From Roseomonas sp. (GTDB taxonomy: Bacteria > Pseudomonadota > Alphaproteobacteria > Acetobacterales > Acetobacteraceae): DNA of 7,232 nucleotides. The notes under the pieces were generated by a model that saw nothing but the letters and a program-made list of their open reading frames with translations, had not been told where the DNA came from and searched no databases. Numbering within the stretch: the first letter of the stretch is position 1; every line of letters begins with the position of its first letter. Of this stretch, positions 6,576-7,232 are shown one piece after another. The translations under genes were made by a program, and so were the position numbers. The stretch spans positions 1 to 7,232 of the forward strand of contig JADCFR010000039.1 in the NCBI GenBank assembly GCA_020249415.1, written 5' to 3'.

Positions 6576-6998
6576 ATGAGCAAGCATCAGCATCACGGCC
6601 GGGCGGAAGGCCCTTCCCAGCGGCAATTGCGCGTGGCGGAAGAAGTGCGCCATGCGCTTTCCGCCGTTTTTGCGCGTGAGGAATTTCGCGACCCCGCCTT
6701 GCAGGGCCTGCATGTCACGGTCACGGAAGTGCGCGCCTCCCCGGATTTGAAGCACATGACCGCTTTTGTTGCGGCCCTTGGGCGGGAAATCACCAAGGAA
6801 GAGCTGGCGGGCCTCAGGCGCGTGAGTTCCTTCCTGCGGCGGGAGGTTTCCCATAGCGTGCGGCTGAAATTCGCGCCTGATCTGCATTTCCAGCCCGACA
6901 CGGCCTTGGATTACGCGATGCATATTGATGAAGTGATGCGCCGGCCTGAAGTGCAACGCGATTTGCAAGCCAAGCCCGAAGGGGAAGACAAGCCATGA
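6576..6998 (+). CDS. rbfA: 30S ribosome-binding factor RbfA
   Basis: RbfA is a small cytoplasmic KH-fold protein that binds immature 30S subunits, helps 16S rRNA 5'-end maturation and supports cold growth in E. coli. The 140-residue product shows the family pattern: [18 protein letters not shown] at 15-32, [24 protein letters not shown] at 42-64, and [24 protein letters not shown] at 85-108. The C-terminal helix region ends in PEVQRDL, as is usual in Alphaproteobacteria. The AxG kink described for the E. coli KH domain is not obvious; the aligned residues look like VSS (83-85), though this alignment is by eye. The start ATG has AGGGA 7 nt upstream. The gene follows infB after 67 nt and overlaps truB by 4 nt, so it is very probably co-transcribed and coupled with truB. 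Confidence 0.95.
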   Translation: MSKHQHHGRAEGPSQRQLRVAEEVRHALSAVFAREEFRDPALQGLHVTVTEVRASPDLKHMTAFVAALGREITKEELAGLRRVSSFLRREVSHSVRLKFAPDLHFQPDTALDYAMHIDEVMRRPEVQRDLQAKPEGEDKP

Positions 6999-7232
6999 GC
7001 GAGGCTCGCGAAAGGCGCCCCGGCCCGCCGCGCGGCAAGCATCGCCAGCACAAGAAGCCGAAAGGTATGCCGCTGGATGGTTGGCTGATCATTGACAAGC
7101 CAACCGGGGTGGGTTCGACGGATGTAGTGACGCTGTGCAAGCGTGGCTTCAATGCGCAGAAATGCGGCCATGGCGGCACGCTGGATCCGCTGGCGACCGG
7201 CGTGCTGCCGATTGCCTTTGGTGCGGCGACCA
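6995..7232 (+). CDS. truB: tRNA pseudouridine(55) synthase TruB (5' part)
   Basis: TruB converts uridine 55 of the tRNA T-loop to pseudouridine. Only the first 79 codons are in the window; the gene runs off the right edge. Motifs visible are [18 protein letters not shown] (28-45) and the catalytic-loop segment [17 protein letters not shown] (57-73), with the catalytic Asp at residue 64. Gly follows GH where Thr or Ala is common in homologues. The first 24 residues form a basic, Pro/Arg/Lys-rich extension before the core; Met25 is an alternative start but has no clear ribosome-binding site. The ATG at 6995 overlaps the rbfA TGA as ATGA, which supports translational coupling. Confidence 0.95.
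   Translation, partial: MSEARERRPGPPRGKHRQHKKPKGMPLDGWLIIDKPTGVGSTDVVTLCKRGFNAQKCGHGGTLDPLATGVLPIAFGAAT

Noticed and set aside
1..7232. Mobile elements, CRISPR arrays, tRNA or rRNA genes, phage or defence genes
   Set aside because: No terminal inverted repeats with a transposase, no spaced repeats, no RNA-gene signatures, and nearly all sequence is covered by conserved housekeeping genes.

Overview
The window carries a housekeeping gene cluster of a GC-rich alphaproteobacterium. The gene order rimP-nusA-ylxR-infB-rbfA-truB, the YlxR domain joined to an L7Ae-like domain in one protein, and the very long Ala/Pro-rich IF2 N-terminus all fit Alphaproteobacteria. Resemblance of the protein sequences points, with moderate confidence, to Acetobacteraceae (Roseomonas or Acidiphilium-like). 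This placement comes from family knowledge and not from a search.

Layout: 27-632 on the minus strand is a secreted YceI-family protein. A divergent intergenic region (633-770) holds a TATAAT-type -10 element for yceI, a weak candidate promoter for the plus-strand operon, and a strong terminator-like hairpin (745-772) that overlaps the rimP ribosome-binding site and start. From 771 to the right edge, six genes run on the plus strand: rimP (TTG start), nusA (12-nt gap), ylxR-L7Ae (9-nt gap, no ATG start available), infB (65-nt gap, weak Shine-Dalgarno), rbfA (67-nt gap containing a hairpin) and truB (ATGA overlap, cut by the window edge). No stretch of more than 300 bases lacks a gene.

The plus-strand genes form one translation/transcription module. 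RimP and RbfA mature the 30S subunit. NusA sets pausing, termination and antitermination. YlxR-L7Ae is a probable RNA-binding factor. IF2 is the initiation GTPase that joins the subunits on fMet-tRNA, and TruB makes pseudouridine 55 in tRNA. Their products act on the same ribosome-assembly and initiation steps, which explains the conserved clustering.

I found no unrecognised multi-gene system, mobile element, CRISPR array or RNA gene. The unusual signals are regulatory or concern start sites: a candidate attenuator fused to the rimP start, a ylxR start that may have lost its ATG by one extra G, a 17-codon ORF ending on the infB start, and two C8 tracts in the infB low-complexity region.
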